DNA from: Mycobacterium sp. E1214 | Lineage (GTDB): Bacteria; Actinomycetota; Actinomycetes; Mycobacteriales; Mycobacteriaceae | DNA length: 64,000 bases | Direction of reading: 5' to 3' | Assembly: GCF_001666755.1 (NCBI RefSeq) | Contig: NZ_LZJC01000020.1 | Span: 1-64,000, forward strand | The notes under the pieces: model-generated | The model's database searches: none | Told to the model about the DNA's origin: nothing | The model's input: the letters and a program-made list of their open reading frames with translations, nothing else | In this document: positions 30,414-40,192 of the stretch, in pieces | How positions within the stretch are numbered: position 1 is the first letter of the stretch | Layout of the letters: every line of letters begins with the position of its first letter | Program-made: the position numbers and the translations under genes

Positions 30414-31205
30414 CTAGATGATCTTCTGGCCGACCAGGTACTTGGCGATGTCGTTGCCGCCCTCACCCTCGTCGGTGACCTTCTCACCCGCGGTCTTGGG
30501 CGGCTTCGGGGTCGACGACAGCACGGTCGACCCGGCGTTCTCCAGCCCGACCTCGTCGGCCTCGACCCCGATGTCGGCGAGGGTCAGCACCGTGACCTCT
30601 TTCTTCTTGGCGGCCATGATGCCCTTGAAGGACGGGAAGCGCGGCTCGTTGATCTTCTCGGTGACGCTCACCACCGCCGGCAGCGTGGCTTCGAGGGTGA
30701 ACACGCCCTCGTCGGTCTCGCGCTCACCGGTGACCTTGTCGCCCTCGATCGACAGCTTGCGCACGTGGGTGAGCTGCGGAAGGCCCAGGTACTCGGCGAT
30801 GACCGCGGGAACCGCGCCGCCGGAGCCGTCGGTGGCCTCGTTGCCGGCGATGACCAGCTCGGTGCCCTCGATGGTGCCCAGCGCGCGGGCCAGCGCCCAG
30901 CCGGTCTGGATGACGTCGGAACCGTGCAGGCCGTCGTCCTTGAGGTGGACGGCCTTGTCGGCGCCCATGGACAGCGCCTTGCGGATCGCCTCGGTGGCGC
31001 GCTCGGGACCCGCGGTGAGCACGGTCACCGAGCCCTCGCCGCCCTCGCGCTCGCGGATCTGCAGCGCCTCTTCCACGGCGCGCTCGTTGATCTCGTCCAG
31101 GACCGCGTCGGCGGCCTCGCGGTCCAGCGTGTAATCGCCGTCAGACAGCTTTCGCTCCGACCAGGTGTCCGGGACCTGCTTGATCAGGACCACGATGTTC
31201 GTCAT
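30414..31205 (-). CDS. fixA: Electron transfer flavoprotein beta subunit
   Basis: 263 residues. Partner of FixB; binds AMP and docks to the dehydrogenases. Conserved parts are NIVVLIKQVPDTW, VLTAGPERATEAIRKALSMGAD, AGNEATDGSGGAVPAVIAEYLG and the recognition loop region. The start is ATG 31205 with GAGGAGG upstream. It is divergent from the Rv3030-like gene. Confidence 0.96.
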   Translation of the reverse strand: MTNIVVLIKQVPDTWSERKLSDGDYTLDREAADAVLDEINERAVEEALQIREREGGEGSVTVLTAGPERATEAIRKALSMGADKAVHLKDDGLHGSDVIQTGWALARALGTIEGTELVIAGNEATDGSGGAVPAVIAEYLGLPQLTHVRKLSIEGDKVTGERETDEGVFTLEATLPAVVSVTEKINEPRFPSFKGIMAAKKKEVTVLTLADIGVEADEVGLENAGSTVLSSTPKPPKTAGEKVTDEGEGGNDIAKYLVGQKII

Positions 31206-31475
31206 GAGTGTGGTTCGTCCTCCTCGAAGGGGGCTCGCAGCAATCGACTGCGAACCTCGGTACGCATTTTCGCCACGCACGGCCGTGTTACTACCCGGTA
31301 ACTTTGTGCGCTCTGCTTTCACACCATAGCTGAGCGCTCACGCCGAAATTCTTGTCCCCCGCACGTGAGAACCGCTCCGACCTCCCGGTCCCCCGCGCGC
31401 GCGTCGTGACGCCGGGCGACCGCGGGGCGGCATCGCGGTTCGCGAATCCGACACTTCGCGTTAGCCTGCTCACCA
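31206..31475. promoter_or_regulatory. Divergent promoter region of fixA and the Rv3030-like gene
   Basis: The 270-base gap holds a perfect palindrome TGAGCGCTCA at 31331-31340, a possible regulator site. A TAGCCT -10 box lies eight bases before the ATG at 31476. No gene was seen. Confidence 0.5.
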
Positions 31476-32285
31476 ATGAGCGCAATGGTTCCCGACGTTC
31501 CCCCCGGCTCCGCGGCGCCGGGCACCGATGCGGTGTTGACGCTGACGGGTGAGCGCACCATTCCGGGGTTGGCCATCGAAAACTACTGGTTCCGCCGGCA
31601 CGAGGTGGTCTACCAGCGCCTGGCCCAGCGCTGCGCGGGCGCCGAGGTGCTCGAGGCCGGGTGTGGCGAGGGCTACGGCGCCGACCTGATCGCGGGCGTC
31701 GCCCGCCGCGTCGTCGCGGTGGACTACGACGACGCCGCGGTGGCCCACGTGCGCAGCCGTTACCCGCGGGTCGAGGTCATGCAGGCCAACCTGGCCGAGC
31801 TGCCGCTGCCCGACGCGTCGGTCGACGTCGTGGTGAACTTCCAGGTCATCGAGCACCTGTGGGACCAGGGGCAGTTCGTCGCCGAATGCGCGCGGGTGCT
31901 GCGTCCCGGCGGCCTGCTGCTGATGTCGACGCCCAACCGGGTGACGTTCTCCCCCGGCCGCGACACTCCGATCAACCCCTTCCACACCCGCGAACTCAAC
32001 GCCCGCGAGCTGACCGAACTGCTGGCCGACGGCGGCTTCGCCGACATCGCGGTCAGCGGCTTGTTCCACGGCCCGCGGCTGCGCGCGATGGACGCCCGGC
32101 ACGGCGGCTCCATCATCGACGCGCAGATCCAGCAGGCATTGGCCGCCGACGCCGGGGCGCCGTGGCCGCCGGAACTGGCCGCCGACGTCGCCGCGGTGAC
32201 CGTCGACGACTTCGAGCTCGTCGGGGCGCACGACCGGGACATCGACGGCAGCCTGGACCTGATCGCCATCGCGGTGCGGCCGTGA
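31476..32285 (+). CDS. SAM-dependent methyltransferase (Rv3030-like, MGLP locus)
   Basis: 269 residues. Class I methyltransferase: VLEAGCGEGYGADLIA (SAM loop), VVAVDYDD (acidic residue), VDVVVNFQVIEHLWDQ and ECARVLRPGGLLLMSTPN. The Mtb homologue belongs to the methylglucose lipopolysaccharide cluster with Rv3031 and Rv3032. A role in sugar methylation is plausible but unproven. It overlaps the branching-enzyme gene by four bases. Confidence 0.85.
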   Translation: MSAMVPDVPPGSAAPGTDAVLTLTGERTIPGLAIENYWFRRHEVVYQRLAQRCAGAEVLEAGCGEGYGADLIAGVARRVVAVDYDDAAVAHVRSRYPRVEVMQANLAELPLPDASVDVVVNFQVIEHLWDQGQFVAECARVLRPGGLLLMSTPNRVTFSPGRDTPINPFHTRELNARELTELLADGGFADIAVSGLFHGPRLRAMDARHGGSIIDAQIQQALAADAGAPWPPELAADVAAVTVDDFELVGAHDRDIDGSLDLIAIAVRP

Positions 32286-33862
32286 CCGCGGACCGCGTGC
32301 CCGGCCTGTTCACGCTGGTGCTGCACACCCACCTGCCGTGGCTGGCGCACCACGGGCGCTGGCCGGTCGGCGAGGAATGGCTGTACCAGTCCTGGGCCGC
32401 GGCCTACCTGCCGCTGATGCGGGTGCTCAACACGCTGGCCGACGAGGACCGCCGGGGGGTGGTGACGCTGGGCGTCACGCCCGTGGTCAACGCCCAGCTC
32501 GACGACCCGTATTGCCTGGACGGCATGCACCACTGGCTGGCCAACTGGCGGCTGCGGGCCTTGGAAGCGCAGACAGCGGCCGCCGGCGTGCGCGCGATCG
32601 CGGCGTCGAAGTCGGCGAGCTACCCATCCTGCACCCCGGAAGCGTTGCGCGCGTTGGGGATTCGCGAGGGGGCCGAGGCGGACCGGTCGCTGGACGAATT
32701 CGCCACGCTGTGGCGGCATGGCGGCAGCCCGCTGCTGCGCCGGCTGATCGACGCCGGCACCGTCGAGTTGCTCGGCGGCCCGCTGGCCCATCCGTTCCAG
32801 CCGCTGCTGGCGCCGCGGCTGCGCGAGTTCGCGCTGCGCGAGGGCCTGGCCGACGCCCAAGCGCGCCTGGGGACGCGCCCGGGCGGCATCTGGGCGCCCG
32901 AATGCGCCTACGCGCCCGGGCTGGAACACGACTACGCCGGCGCGGGCGTCACCCACTTCATGGTCGACGGCCCGTCGCTGCACGGTGACACCGCCCTGGG
33001 CCGCCCCGTCGGCGACAGCGACGTGATCGCGTTCGGGCGCGACCTGCAGGTCAGCTACCGGGTCTGGTCGCCCAAGTCCGGCTACCCCGGCCACGCCGCG
33101 TACCGCGACTTCCACACCTACGACCACCTCACCGGCCTCAAGCCCGCCCGGGTGACCGGCCGACACGTGCCCTCCGACGGCAAGGCCCCCTACGATCCGG
33201 CCCGCGCGGACCACGCCGTCGACGCCCACGTCGCCGATTTCGTCGAGGTCGTGCGCAACCGGCTGCGGTCGGAATCCGAGCGGATCGGCCGGCCGGCCCA
33301 CGTCGTCGCCGCCTTCGACACCGAGCTGTTCGGCCACTGGTGGTACGAGGGCCCGACCTGGCTGCAGCGGGTCCTGCGCGCCCTGCCCGAGGCCGGGGTG
33401 CGCGTCGGCACCCTCAACGACGCGATCTCCGCGGGGTTCGTCGGTGACCCGGTCGCCCTGCCGCCCAGCTCCTGGGGTTCGGGCAAGGACTGGCAGGTGT
33501 GGGCGGGTGACCAGGTGGCCGATCTGGTCCAGCTCAACACCGAGGTGGTCGAGACCGCGCTGAGCACGGTCGACAAGGCGCTGTCGCAGACGTCCGGCGG
33601 CCCCGCACCGCGGGACCCCGTCGCCGACCAGATCCTGCGCGAAACCCTGCTGACGGTATCCAGCGACTGGCCGTTCATGGTGAGCAAGGACTCGGCGGCC
33701 GACTACGCGCGCTACCGCGCCCACCTGCACGCCCACGCCGCCCGGGAGATCGCCGGCGCGCTCGCGTCCGGCCGCCGCGACGCCGCCCAGCGGCTGGCCG
33801 AGGGCTGGAATCGCGCCGACGGCCTGTTCGGGGCCCTCGACGCGCGCAGGCTGCCCCGATGA
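32282..33862 (+). CDS. GH57 alpha-1,4-glucan branching enzyme (Rv3031-like)
   Basis: 526 residues, equal to Mtb Rv3031. GH57 barrel with LVLHTHLPWLAHHGRWPVGE at the start. The catalytic Glu is in GGIWAPECAY and the catalytic Asp region is AAFDTELFGHWWYEGP. It introduces alpha-1,6 branches, here probably into methylglucose lipopolysaccharide. GTG 32282 overlaps the Rv3030-like stop codon. Confidence 0.92.
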   Translation: MTADRVPGLFTLVLHTHLPWLAHHGRWPVGEEWLYQSWAAAYLPLMRVLNTLADEDRRGVVTLGVTPVVNAQLDDPYCLDGMHHWLANWRLRALEAQTAAAGVRAIAASKSASYPSCTPEALRALGIREGAEADRSLDEFATLWRHGGSPLLRRLIDAGTVELLGGPLAHPFQPLLAPRLREFALREGLADAQARLGTRPGGIWAPECAYAPGLEHDYAGAGVTHFMVDGPSLHGDTALGRPVGDSDVIAFGRDLQVSYRVWSPKSGYPGHAAYRDFHTYDHLTGLKPARVTGRHVPSDGKAPYDPARADHAVDAHVADFVEVVRNRLRSESERIGRPAHVVAAFDTELFGHWWYEGPTWLQRVLRALPEAGVRVGTLNDAISAGFVGDPVALPPSSWGSGKDWQVWAGDQVADLVQLNTEVVETALSTVDKALSQTSGGPAPRDPVADQILRETLLTVSSDWPFMVSKDSAADYARYRAHLHAHAAREIAGALASGRRDAAQRLAEGWNRADGLFGALDARRLPR

Positions 33863-33875
33863 GGTGGGCCGGCGC

Positions 33876-35120
33876 GTGAAGATCCTGATGGTGTCCTGGG
33901 AGTACCCGCCGGTCGTCATCGGCGGCCTCGGGCGCCACGTGCACCACCTGTCGACCGCGCTGGCCGCGGCCGGGCACGAGGTGGTCGTGCTGTCGCGGCG
34001 ACCCACCGGCACCGACCCCAGCACCCATCCCGGCACCGACGAGGTCGTCGACGGCGTCCGGGTGATTGCGGCCGCGCACGACCCCCACGAATTCAGCTTC
34101 GGTGACGACATGATGGCGTGGACGCTGGCGATGGGGCACTCCATGGTGCGAGCCGGGTTGGCGGTGAAGAAGCGCGGCCACAGCCGGCCCTGGCGCCCCG
34201 ACGTGGTGCACGCGCACGACTGGCTGGTGGCCCACCCCGCGGTCGCGCTCGCCCAATTCTTCGATGTACCACTGGTTTCCACGATTCACGCCACCGAGGC
34301 CGGCCGGCATTCCGGCTGGGTCGTCGGCGCGATCAGCCGTCAGGTGCACGCGGTCGAGTCGTGGCTGGTGCGCGAATCCGATTCGCTGATCACGTGTTCG
34401 GCGTCCATGGCTGACGAGATCAGCGAGCTGTTCGGACCCGGGCTCGCCGCGATCACGGTGATCCGCAATGGGATCGACGCGGCTCGCTGGCCGTTCGCGC
34501 CGCGCCGCCCGCGCCGCGGCCCGGCCGAACTCCTCTATCTGGGGCGGCTGGAGTACGAGAAGGGCGTGCACGAGGCCATCGCCGCGTTGGCCCGGGTCCG
34601 GCGTACCCACCCCGGCACCACGTTGACCATCGCCGGGGAGGGCACCCAGCAGGCCTGGCTGGCGGAGCAGGCGCGAAAACACCGGGTACTCAAGGCGACT
34701 CACTTCGCCGGGCACCTCGAACACGCCGAGCTGCTGGCGGTGTTGCACCGGGCCGACGCCGCGGTGCTGCCCAGCCACTACGAGCCGTTCGGGATCGTCG
34801 CACTGGAGGCCGCCGCGGCCGGTGCCCCGCTGGTGACGTCGAACATCGGCGGGCTGGGCGAGGCGGTGCTGCACGGGCGCACCGGGATGTCGTGCCCCCC
34901 GCGCGACGTGGCCGCGCTGGCCGACGCGATCCGCACGGTGCTCGACGACCCGGCGGCCGCGCAGCGGCGGGCCCGCGCCGCCCGCGAGCGGCTGACGTCG
35001 GCCTTCGACTGGCACACGGTGGCCACCGAAACCGCGCAGGTCTACGTCGCGGCCAAGCGCGGCGAACGGCAGCCGCAGGCCCGGCAGCCCATCGTGGAAC
35101 ACGCGCTGCCGAACCGCTAA
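33876..35120 (+). CDS. GT4 alpha-1,4-glucosyltransferase of MGLP/glycogen (Rv3032-like)
   Basis: 414 residues, the Mtb length, from GTG 33876 (VKILMVSWEYPPVVIGGLGRH); an earlier in-frame GTG at 33864 adds four residues. GT-B fold with the E-x7-E motif EPFGIVALE and a GLGRH glycogen-synthase-type loop. The Mtb enzyme elongates methylglucose lipopolysaccharide and contributes to glycogen. It lies 13 bases after the GH57 gene in the same operon. Confidence 0.92.
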   Translation: MKILMVSWEYPPVVIGGLGRHVHHLSTALAAAGHEVVVLSRRPTGTDPSTHPGTDEVVDGVRVIAAAHDPHEFSFGDDMMAWTLAMGHSMVRAGLAVKKRGHSRPWRPDVVHAHDWLVAHPAVALAQFFDVPLVSTIHATEAGRHSGWVVGAISRQVHAVESWLVRESDSLITCSASMADEISELFGPGLAAITVIRNGIDAARWPFAPRRPRRGPAELLYLGRLEYEKGVHEAIAALARVRRTHPGTTLTIAGEGTQQAWLAEQARKHRVLKATHFAGHLEHAELLAVLHRADAAVLPSHYEPFGIVALEAAAAGAPLVTSNIGGLGEAVLHGRTGMSCPPRDVAALADAIRTVLDDPAAAQRRARAARERLTSAFDWHTVATETAQVYVAAKRGERQPQARQPIVEHALPNR

Positions 35121-35129
35121 CCTGCCGGG

Positions 35130-36485
35130 GTGGGGCTGGAATTCTCGAGCGTCGTCGACGCTCCGATCACCGACGTCTTCGACTGGCACGCCAGGCCGGG
35201 CGCGTTCACGCGGCTGTCGCCGCCGTGGCAGCCCATGCGGCTGGTCTCCGAGGCCACGTCGCTGCGGGACGGTCGCGCCACGCTCGCGCTGCCCGGCGGG
35301 CTGCGCTGGGTGGCCGAGCATCAGCCGGACGACTACGACCCGCCCCGCCGGTTCGTCGACGCCATCGGCGGTGACCAGCTGGCGGCGCTGCCTGCCCGAA
35401 AGGCGTTGCGCTGGAGGCACGTTCACGACTTCGCTGACCTCGGCGACGGGCGCACCCGGGTGATCGACCGGGTGGACACGTCGGTACCGGGGGCGTTGCT
35501 GCGGCCCATGTTCGTGTATCGGCACCGCCAACTGGCCGACGACCTGGCCGCGCACCGGCGGGCCGCCGAGCGGGGGCTGCCGCCGCTGACCGTCGCCGTG
35601 ACCGGGTCGTCGGGGCTGGTCGGGGCCGCGCTGACGGCGTTTTTACGCACCGGCGGCCACCGGGTGATCGCCCTGGTCCGGCGCCCCGCGCGGGGGGCCG
35701 ACGAGCGGCAGTGGGATCCGCGCGATCCGGACCCGGGGTTGTTCGACGGGGTTGACGCGGTGATCCACCTGGCCGGCGCCTCGATCGCCGGCCGGTTCAC
35801 CGACGAGCACCGCGAGGCGATCCGGGACAGCCGGATCGGGCCGACCCGCCGGCTGGCCGAACTGCTGGGCCGCGCCGGGACCAAACCCGCGGTGCTGGTG
35901 TCGGCGTCGGCGATCGGTTTCTACGGCTACGACCGCGGCGACGAAACGCTCACCGAGGACAGCGCGCGCGGCGACGGGTTCCTGGCCGACGTGGTGCACG
36001 ACTGGGAGGCCGCGACGGCGCCGGCCGAGCAGGCCGGCGTCCGGGTGGTGCGGGTGCGCACCGGCATTGTGCAATCCCCGCAGGGCGGCACGCTGAAGCT
36101 GCTGCGGCCGCTGTTCAGCGCGGGGCTGGGCGGCCGGCTCGGCAGCGGCCGGCAGTGGCTGTCCTGGATCGGACTCGACGACCTCGTCGACGTCTACCAC
36201 CGCGGCCTGTGGGACACCGACTTGTCCGGATCGGTCAACGCCGTTGCGCCGCAACCGGTTCGCAACAGCGACTACACCGCCGTCCTGGCGCGGGTGCTGC
36301 GCCGTCCCGCGGTGCTGCCGGTGCCCGCGCTGGGGCCCCGGTTGCTCTTGGGCGCGCAGGGCGCTCGCGAATTGGCCTGCGCCAGTCAGCGCGTCAGCCC
36401 GGCCAAGCTCGCGGCCGCCGACCACCGGTTCCGCCAGCCCGGCCTCGAGGAGGCGCTGCGGCATCTGCTCGGCCGGGTTCGCTGA
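35130..36485 (+). CDS. SRPBCC + TIGR01777 SDR-type epimerase fusion
   Basis: 451 residues. Residues 1-145 form a START-like ligand-binding domain (MGLEFSSVVDAPITDVFDWH). Residues 150-451 are an atypical SDR of the TIGR01777/YfcH type: VAVTGSSGLVGAALTAFLR, HLAGASIAGRF, SASAIGFYG, and a C-terminal DUF1731-like tail (ASQRVSPAKLAAADHRFRQPGLEEAL). Substrate unknown. It follows the MGLP genes by nine bases and converges on the next SDR gene. It marks the left limit of accessory DNA relative to Mtb. Confidence 0.83.
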   Translation: MGLEFSSVVDAPITDVFDWHARPGAFTRLSPPWQPMRLVSEATSLRDGRATLALPGGLRWVAEHQPDDYDPPRRFVDAIGGDQLAALPARKALRWRHVHDFADLGDGRTRVIDRVDTSVPGALLRPMFVYRHRQLADDLAAHRRAAERGLPPLTVAVTGSSGLVGAALTAFLRTGGHRVIALVRRPARGADERQWDPRDPDPGLFDGVDAVIHLAGASIAGRFTDEHREAIRDSRIGPTRRLAELLGRAGTKPAVLVSASAIGFYGYDRGDETLTEDSARGDGFLADVVHDWEAATAPAEQAGVRVVRVRTGIVQSPQGGTLKLLRPLFSAGLGGRLGSGRQWLSWIGLDDLVDVYHRGLWDTDLSGSVNAVAPQPVRNSDYTAVLARVLRRPAVLPVPALGPRLLLGAQGARELACASQRVSPAKLAAADHRFRQPGLEEALRHLLGRVR

Positions 36486-36489
36486 GCGC

Positions 36490-37569
36490 TCAGGGCACCG
36501 GGCGCACCGTCAGCGGCCCCTTGCGGACGTCGCGGGTCAGGGCGGCCACAAACGACCGCGGGCTCAGCACCGGGCTGGGCGTTCCCGCTTCCCGCCAGAA
36601 ACCCTCGAGGAAGTCGGACAGGGCCGCGGCGGAATCCCACCGCGGCGCCCAGCCGAGTTCCGCGCGGGCCCGGTCGGTGGCCAGCAGCGGCAGCGTGAAC
36701 GCCATGTCCAGCCAGCCGCGGTCGATCGGCTGCAGCCTGGCCCGCCACGACGCGTCGACCAGCAGGCCCAGCAGCTTCGAGGGCACGTGCACCGGTCGCG
36801 CCTGCAAGGCCCGCGCCAGGCCGTCACGGGTCAGCGGCGGTTCGGCCGCGAGGTTGAACGGCCCGAGCGCGCACCGCTCGATCGCCGCGACGCACGCGGC
36901 GGCGACGTCGTCGGCGTGCACGATGGACACCGCGAGCGAGCGGTCCAGCGGCAGCACCGGCAGCGCGCGCACCAGTCGGGGATCCAGGTAGGCGGGCAGG
37001 GTGTAGCGGCGCAGGCCGGCGGCGGCGTCGCGCTGCAGGATGAAGCCCGGCCGCATCCTGGTGATGCCGACGCCCTCGGGATTGCGCCGCTCGTAGTCGT
37101 CGAGCAGGTTCTCCACGGTCGCCTTGGCCCTGCTGTAGGGCGAGGAGCTCACGCCGGTGGTGGACCACGACTCGTCGACCCGCTGCCCGTACCGCCCCGG
37201 CGCGTAGCTGCCGACCGACGACATGTGCACCAGCTGACGGACTTTCGCGTCGTGCGCGGCGCTCAGCACGGCCGTGCTGCCGCCGATGCCCACCGCGTCG
37301 AGGTAGCGCACGTTGCGGGTGGGTTGGAACCCCCAAGCCAGGTGCACCACGCACGCGGCGCCGCTGAACAGGTCGCGCAGCGCGATCTGTACCCCGGGAT
37401 CGGCGAGGTCGAGCTGATGCCAGTCGACCGACCGGTACGAGCCCTGCTGCGGGGGTTTGCGACGGGTGACCCCGACGATGTCGTACTCGCCGCCGCGTTC
37501 GGCGAGCGTGCGCAGCAGCGCGGTGCCCACGTTGCCGCTGGCTCCGGTGATGACTATCCGCTTGGCCAT
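36490..37569 (-). CDS. NAD-dependent epimerase/dehydratase-type SDR
   Basis: 359 residues. Extended SDR: RIVITGASGNVGTALLR (cofactor loop), VVHLAWGFQP, HMSSVGSYAPG and the YxxxK motif in SPYSRAKATVENLL. The substrate is unknown; many actinobacterial relatives are annotated as nucleoside-sugar epimerases without proof. It follows the catalase-like gene by 21 bases. Confidence 0.83.
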   Translation of the reverse strand: MAKRIVITGASGNVGTALLRTLAERGGEYDIVGVTRRKPPQQGSYRSVDWHQLDLADPGVQIALRDLFSGAACVVHLAWGFQPTRNVRYLDAVGIGGSTAVLSAAHDAKVRQLVHMSSVGSYAPGRYGQRVDESWSTTGVSSSPYSRAKATVENLLDDYERRNPEGVGITRMRPGFILQRDAAAGLRRYTLPAYLDPRLVRALPVLPLDRSLAVSIVHADDVAAACVAAIERCALGPFNLAAEPPLTRDGLARALQARPVHVPSKLLGLLVDASWRARLQPIDRGWLDMAFTLPLLATDRARAELGWAPRWDSAAALSDFLEGFWREAGTPSPVLSPRSFVAALTRDVRKGPLTVRPVP

Positions 37570-37590
37570 GTCGGCCCCTCCTCGTCGCGA

Positions 37591-38268
37591 TCAGGTTTCT
37601 TCGGCGTCGCGGCCGTCGCGGCTGCGCCGGTACGCGCGGCCCCGCAGGTCCGCCAGCCATTGCGGGTGCAGCCCCGTGCCCGGTGCCGTGTTGGCGACCG
37701 GATCGAACGACACGTCGTCCGCCGAGTCGATGACGCCGGTCAGCGTCAGCCGCGCCAGCGGTGTGAAAGACCCTGCGCCGCAGGCTTGGTCGATATCGAC
37801 GTCGATGGTGCCGCGCTCCAGCCGGCCGCGGATCGCGTCCAGGGACAGCCCGGCGCCGTCCGTGTCGCCGTCGGTGCGGGCCCGCAGCCACCAGTTGTCA
37901 CCCCGGTAGTGCACGGGCATCAGCGTGGTCAGCGTCTGCGAGTTCCACGACGTCGCCGGCCGCAGCGCGACGGCGCGGGCCAGCACGCCCGAACCCGCCG
38001 AGACCAGCAGGACGTCCCACGGCGTGCCGGCGTCGCCGGCGGGCACGCGGACCGCCAGGCCGAGGAAATCGGGCAGCGCCCCGGGCGTGCCGGTGGCCTT
38101 GGACACGCGGGCGATGACGTCTGACGACGGCAGCGGCAGCCCCTGGTGCGGCGGCGCCACGCGCTCCAGGACGCCCTCGGCCAGCACGCCGTCGGGATGG
38201 AAGAACCGTTTGCCCCGCAGGGCCGAACCCCACTGGAACGGCAGCGCGGCAAGCTCGAAAAGATTCAC
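37591..38268 (-). CDS. Catalase-fold-like protein, function unknown
   Basis: 225 residues. The pattern KRFFHPDGVLAEGVLE followed by VIARVSKATGTPGALPDFLGLAVRV resembles the N-terminal barrel of haem catalases, with His24 in the place of the distal catalytic His. The C-terminal region holding the proximal haem Tyr is missing, so catalase activity is doubtful. It is transcribed after cysA and before the SDR gene. Assignment is by pattern only. Confidence 0.55.
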   Translation of the reverse strand: MNLFELAALPFQWGSALRGKRFFHPDGVLAEGVLERVAPPHQGLPLPSSDVIARVSKATGTPGALPDFLGLAVRVPAGDAGTPWDVLLVSAGSGVLARAVALRPATSWNSQTLTTLMPVHYRGDNWWLRARTDGDTDGAGLSLDAIRGRLERGTIDVDIDQACGAGSFTPLARLTLTGVIDSADDVSFDPVANTAPGTGLHPQWLADLRGRAYRRSRDGRDAEET

Positions 38269-38313
38269 TGGCCGCGAATTCCCGTTCTCACGGCCGGGAA
38301 ACAGCTCGACCGG

Positions 38314-39348
38314 TTACCCCCGGGTCAGCGCGCCGTCGATGGGGGGCACCCGGGTCGCGCGCACGTACACCGTGTCACCGTCGCGCAGGGCCAGGGCCTC
38401 GGCGTCGCCGCGGGTGATCTGGGCGGTGAAGGGGCCGCCGGTGGCGGCGCTGGTCAGCTCGACGCGCACCTCGAAGCCCAGGGCGACCACCCGGTCGACG
38501 GTCGCGGCCACCACGCCGATGGCCTCCGCCGAGCCGTCGCCGCCGGCGATCGCCAGCTCGGGGTTGCGGCCCACCCGGATGTCGTGCGGGCGGACCAGCG
38601 CCCCGTTGAGCTCGGACACCGCGCCCAGAAAGGACATCACGAACGGGTTGGCGGGCGCGTCGTACACCTCGGTCGGCGAGCCGACCTGTTCGATGCGGCC
38701 CCTGTTGAGGACGGCGATCCGGTCGGCGACGTCCAGCGCCTCGGTCTGGTCGTGGGTGACCAACACCGTGGTGACGTGGACCTCGTCGTGCAGGCGTCGC
38801 AGCCAGGAGCGCAGGTCCTCGCGCACCTTGGCGTCCAGCGCGCCGAACGGCTCGTCGAGCAACAGCACCTGCGGGTCGACGGCGAGCGCGCGCGCCAGCG
38901 CCATCCGCTGGCGTTGGCCGCCGGAGAGCTGGTTGGGATAGCGCGCGTGAAAACCGCTGAGCCCCACCACCTCGAGCAGATTGTCGACCTTGGCCTTGAT
39001 CTCCGCCTTGGGACGCTTGCGAATTCTGAGCCCGTAGGCCACGTTGTCGCGGACCGTCAGGTGTTTGAACGCGGCGTAATGCTGGAAGACGAACCCGATC
39101 CCGCGCCGCTGCGGTGGCACCCGCGTCACGTCGCGGCCGTCGATCGTGACGACACCGCTGTCGAGCTGGTCTAGGCCCGCGATGGCGCGCAACAGCGTCG
39201 ACTTGCCCGAGCCGCTGGGGCCCAGCAGCGCCGTCAACGAGCCGGTGGGCACCGTGAAGTCGACGTGGTCCAGCGCGACGAAATCGCCGTAGTGCTTGTA
39301 GGCGTCGCGCACCGTGATCGCGTCGGGCTCGGGCGGGTTGTCGGTCAT
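38314..39348 (-). CDS. cysA: Sulfate/thiosulfate ABC importer, ATPase subunit
   Basis: 344 residues. Walker [17 protein letters not shown], signature [16 protein letters not shown], Walker B VLLLDEP, H-loop [14 protein letters not shown], and a C-terminal TOBE regulatory domain. It powers uptake through CysT-CysW. It is last in subI-cysT-cysW-cysA. In Mtb this operon lies elsewhere (Rv2397c-Rv2400c). Confidence 0.94.
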   Translation of the reverse strand: MTDNPPEPDAITVRDAYKHYGDFVALDHVDFTVPTGSLTALLGPSGSGKSTLLRAIAGLDQLDSGVVTIDGRDVTRVPPQRRGIGFVFQHYAAFKHLTVRDNVAYGLRIRKRPKAEIKAKVDNLLEVVGLSGFHARYPNQLSGGQRQRMALARALAVDPQVLLLDEPFGALDAKVREDLRSWLRRLHDEVHVTTVLVTHDQTEALDVADRIAVLNRGRIEQVGSPTEVYDAPANPFVMSFLGAVSELNGALVRPHDIRVGRNPELAIAGGDGSAEAIGVVAATVDRVVALGFEVRVELTSAATGGPFTAQITRGDAEALALRDGDTVYVRATRVPPIDGALTRG

Positions 39349-39373
39349 GTCGGTGGTCCCTTTCGCGGACTTC

Positions 39374-40192
39374 TCAGGCGTGGGCCCTCGCCCGCGCCCG
39401 GCGAACGAGCAGGATGGTCTTGACGACGAGGAACGCGACGGCGACGCCCATCAGCAACGTCGACAGCGCGTAGGCGCCGTCTTCGGCGCCGCGGTTGTAG
39501 CGGTCGTTGACCAGCAGGGTGAGGGTTTGCGATTCGCCCGGCAGGTTGGACGAGACCATGATGACCGCGCCGAACTCCCCGAGCGTGCGGGCGGTGGTCA
39601 ACACGATGCCGTAGGTCAGGCCCCACCGGATGGACGGCAGCGTGATCCGCCAAAAGGTCTGCCACGCATTCGAACCCAGCGTCGCGGCGGCCTGCTCCTG
39701 CTCGGTGCCCACCTCGACGAGCACCGGTTGCACCTCACGCACCACGAACGGCAGCGTGACGAAGATGCTGGCGAGCACGATGCCGGGGACACCGAAGATG
39801 ATCCGCCACCCGAGGTCGTTCTCGACGAAGCCCAGCGCCCCGGCCGACCCCCACAGCAGAATCAGGGCGACGCCCACGATGATGGGAGACACCGCGAACG
39901 GCAGGTCGACGATCGCCTGCAGTACTCCCTTGCCGCGAAACCTGCTGCGGGCCAACAATAACGACGTGAAAACCCCGAACACCACGTTGAGGGGCACGAC
40001 GACGGCGACCACCAGCAGCGACAGGTACAGCGCCGACTCCGCCGCCGGGGTGGTGATCCAATCGACGAACTGGCCCAGGCCGGGGGCGAACGTGCGCCAC
40101 AAGATGACCGCGACCGGCGCGAAGAGCATGACGCCGATGTAGGCCAGCACCACCGACCGGGTGGTGTAGCGGGCCCAGGGCACCGTGGTCAC
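39374..40192 (-). CDS. cysW: Sulfate ABC importer permease CysW
   Basis: 272 residues with about six transmembrane helices and the permease coupling motif in [25 protein letters not shown] (EAA loop). GTG 40192 overlaps the cysT stop by four bases. It forms the channel with CysT. Confidence 0.93.
   Translation of the reverse strand: MTTVPWARYTTRSVVLAYIGVMLFAPVAVILWRTFAPGLGQFVDWITTPAAESALYLSLLVVAVVVPLNVVFGVFTSLLLARSRFRGKGVLQAIVDLPFAVSPIIVGVALILLWGSAGALGFVENDLGWRIIFGVPGIVLASIFVTLPFVVREVQPVLVEVGTEQEQAAATLGSNAWQTFWRITLPSIRWGLTYGIVLTTARTLGEFGAVIMVSSNLPGESQTLTLLVNDRYNRGAEDGAYALSTLLMGVAVAFLVVKTILLVRRARARAHA

Noticed and set aside
31760..34282. 840-codon minus-strand ORF over the Rv3030-Rv3032 genes
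   Set aside because: Antisense to three well-recognised genes; low-complexity Arg/Val/Gly translation.
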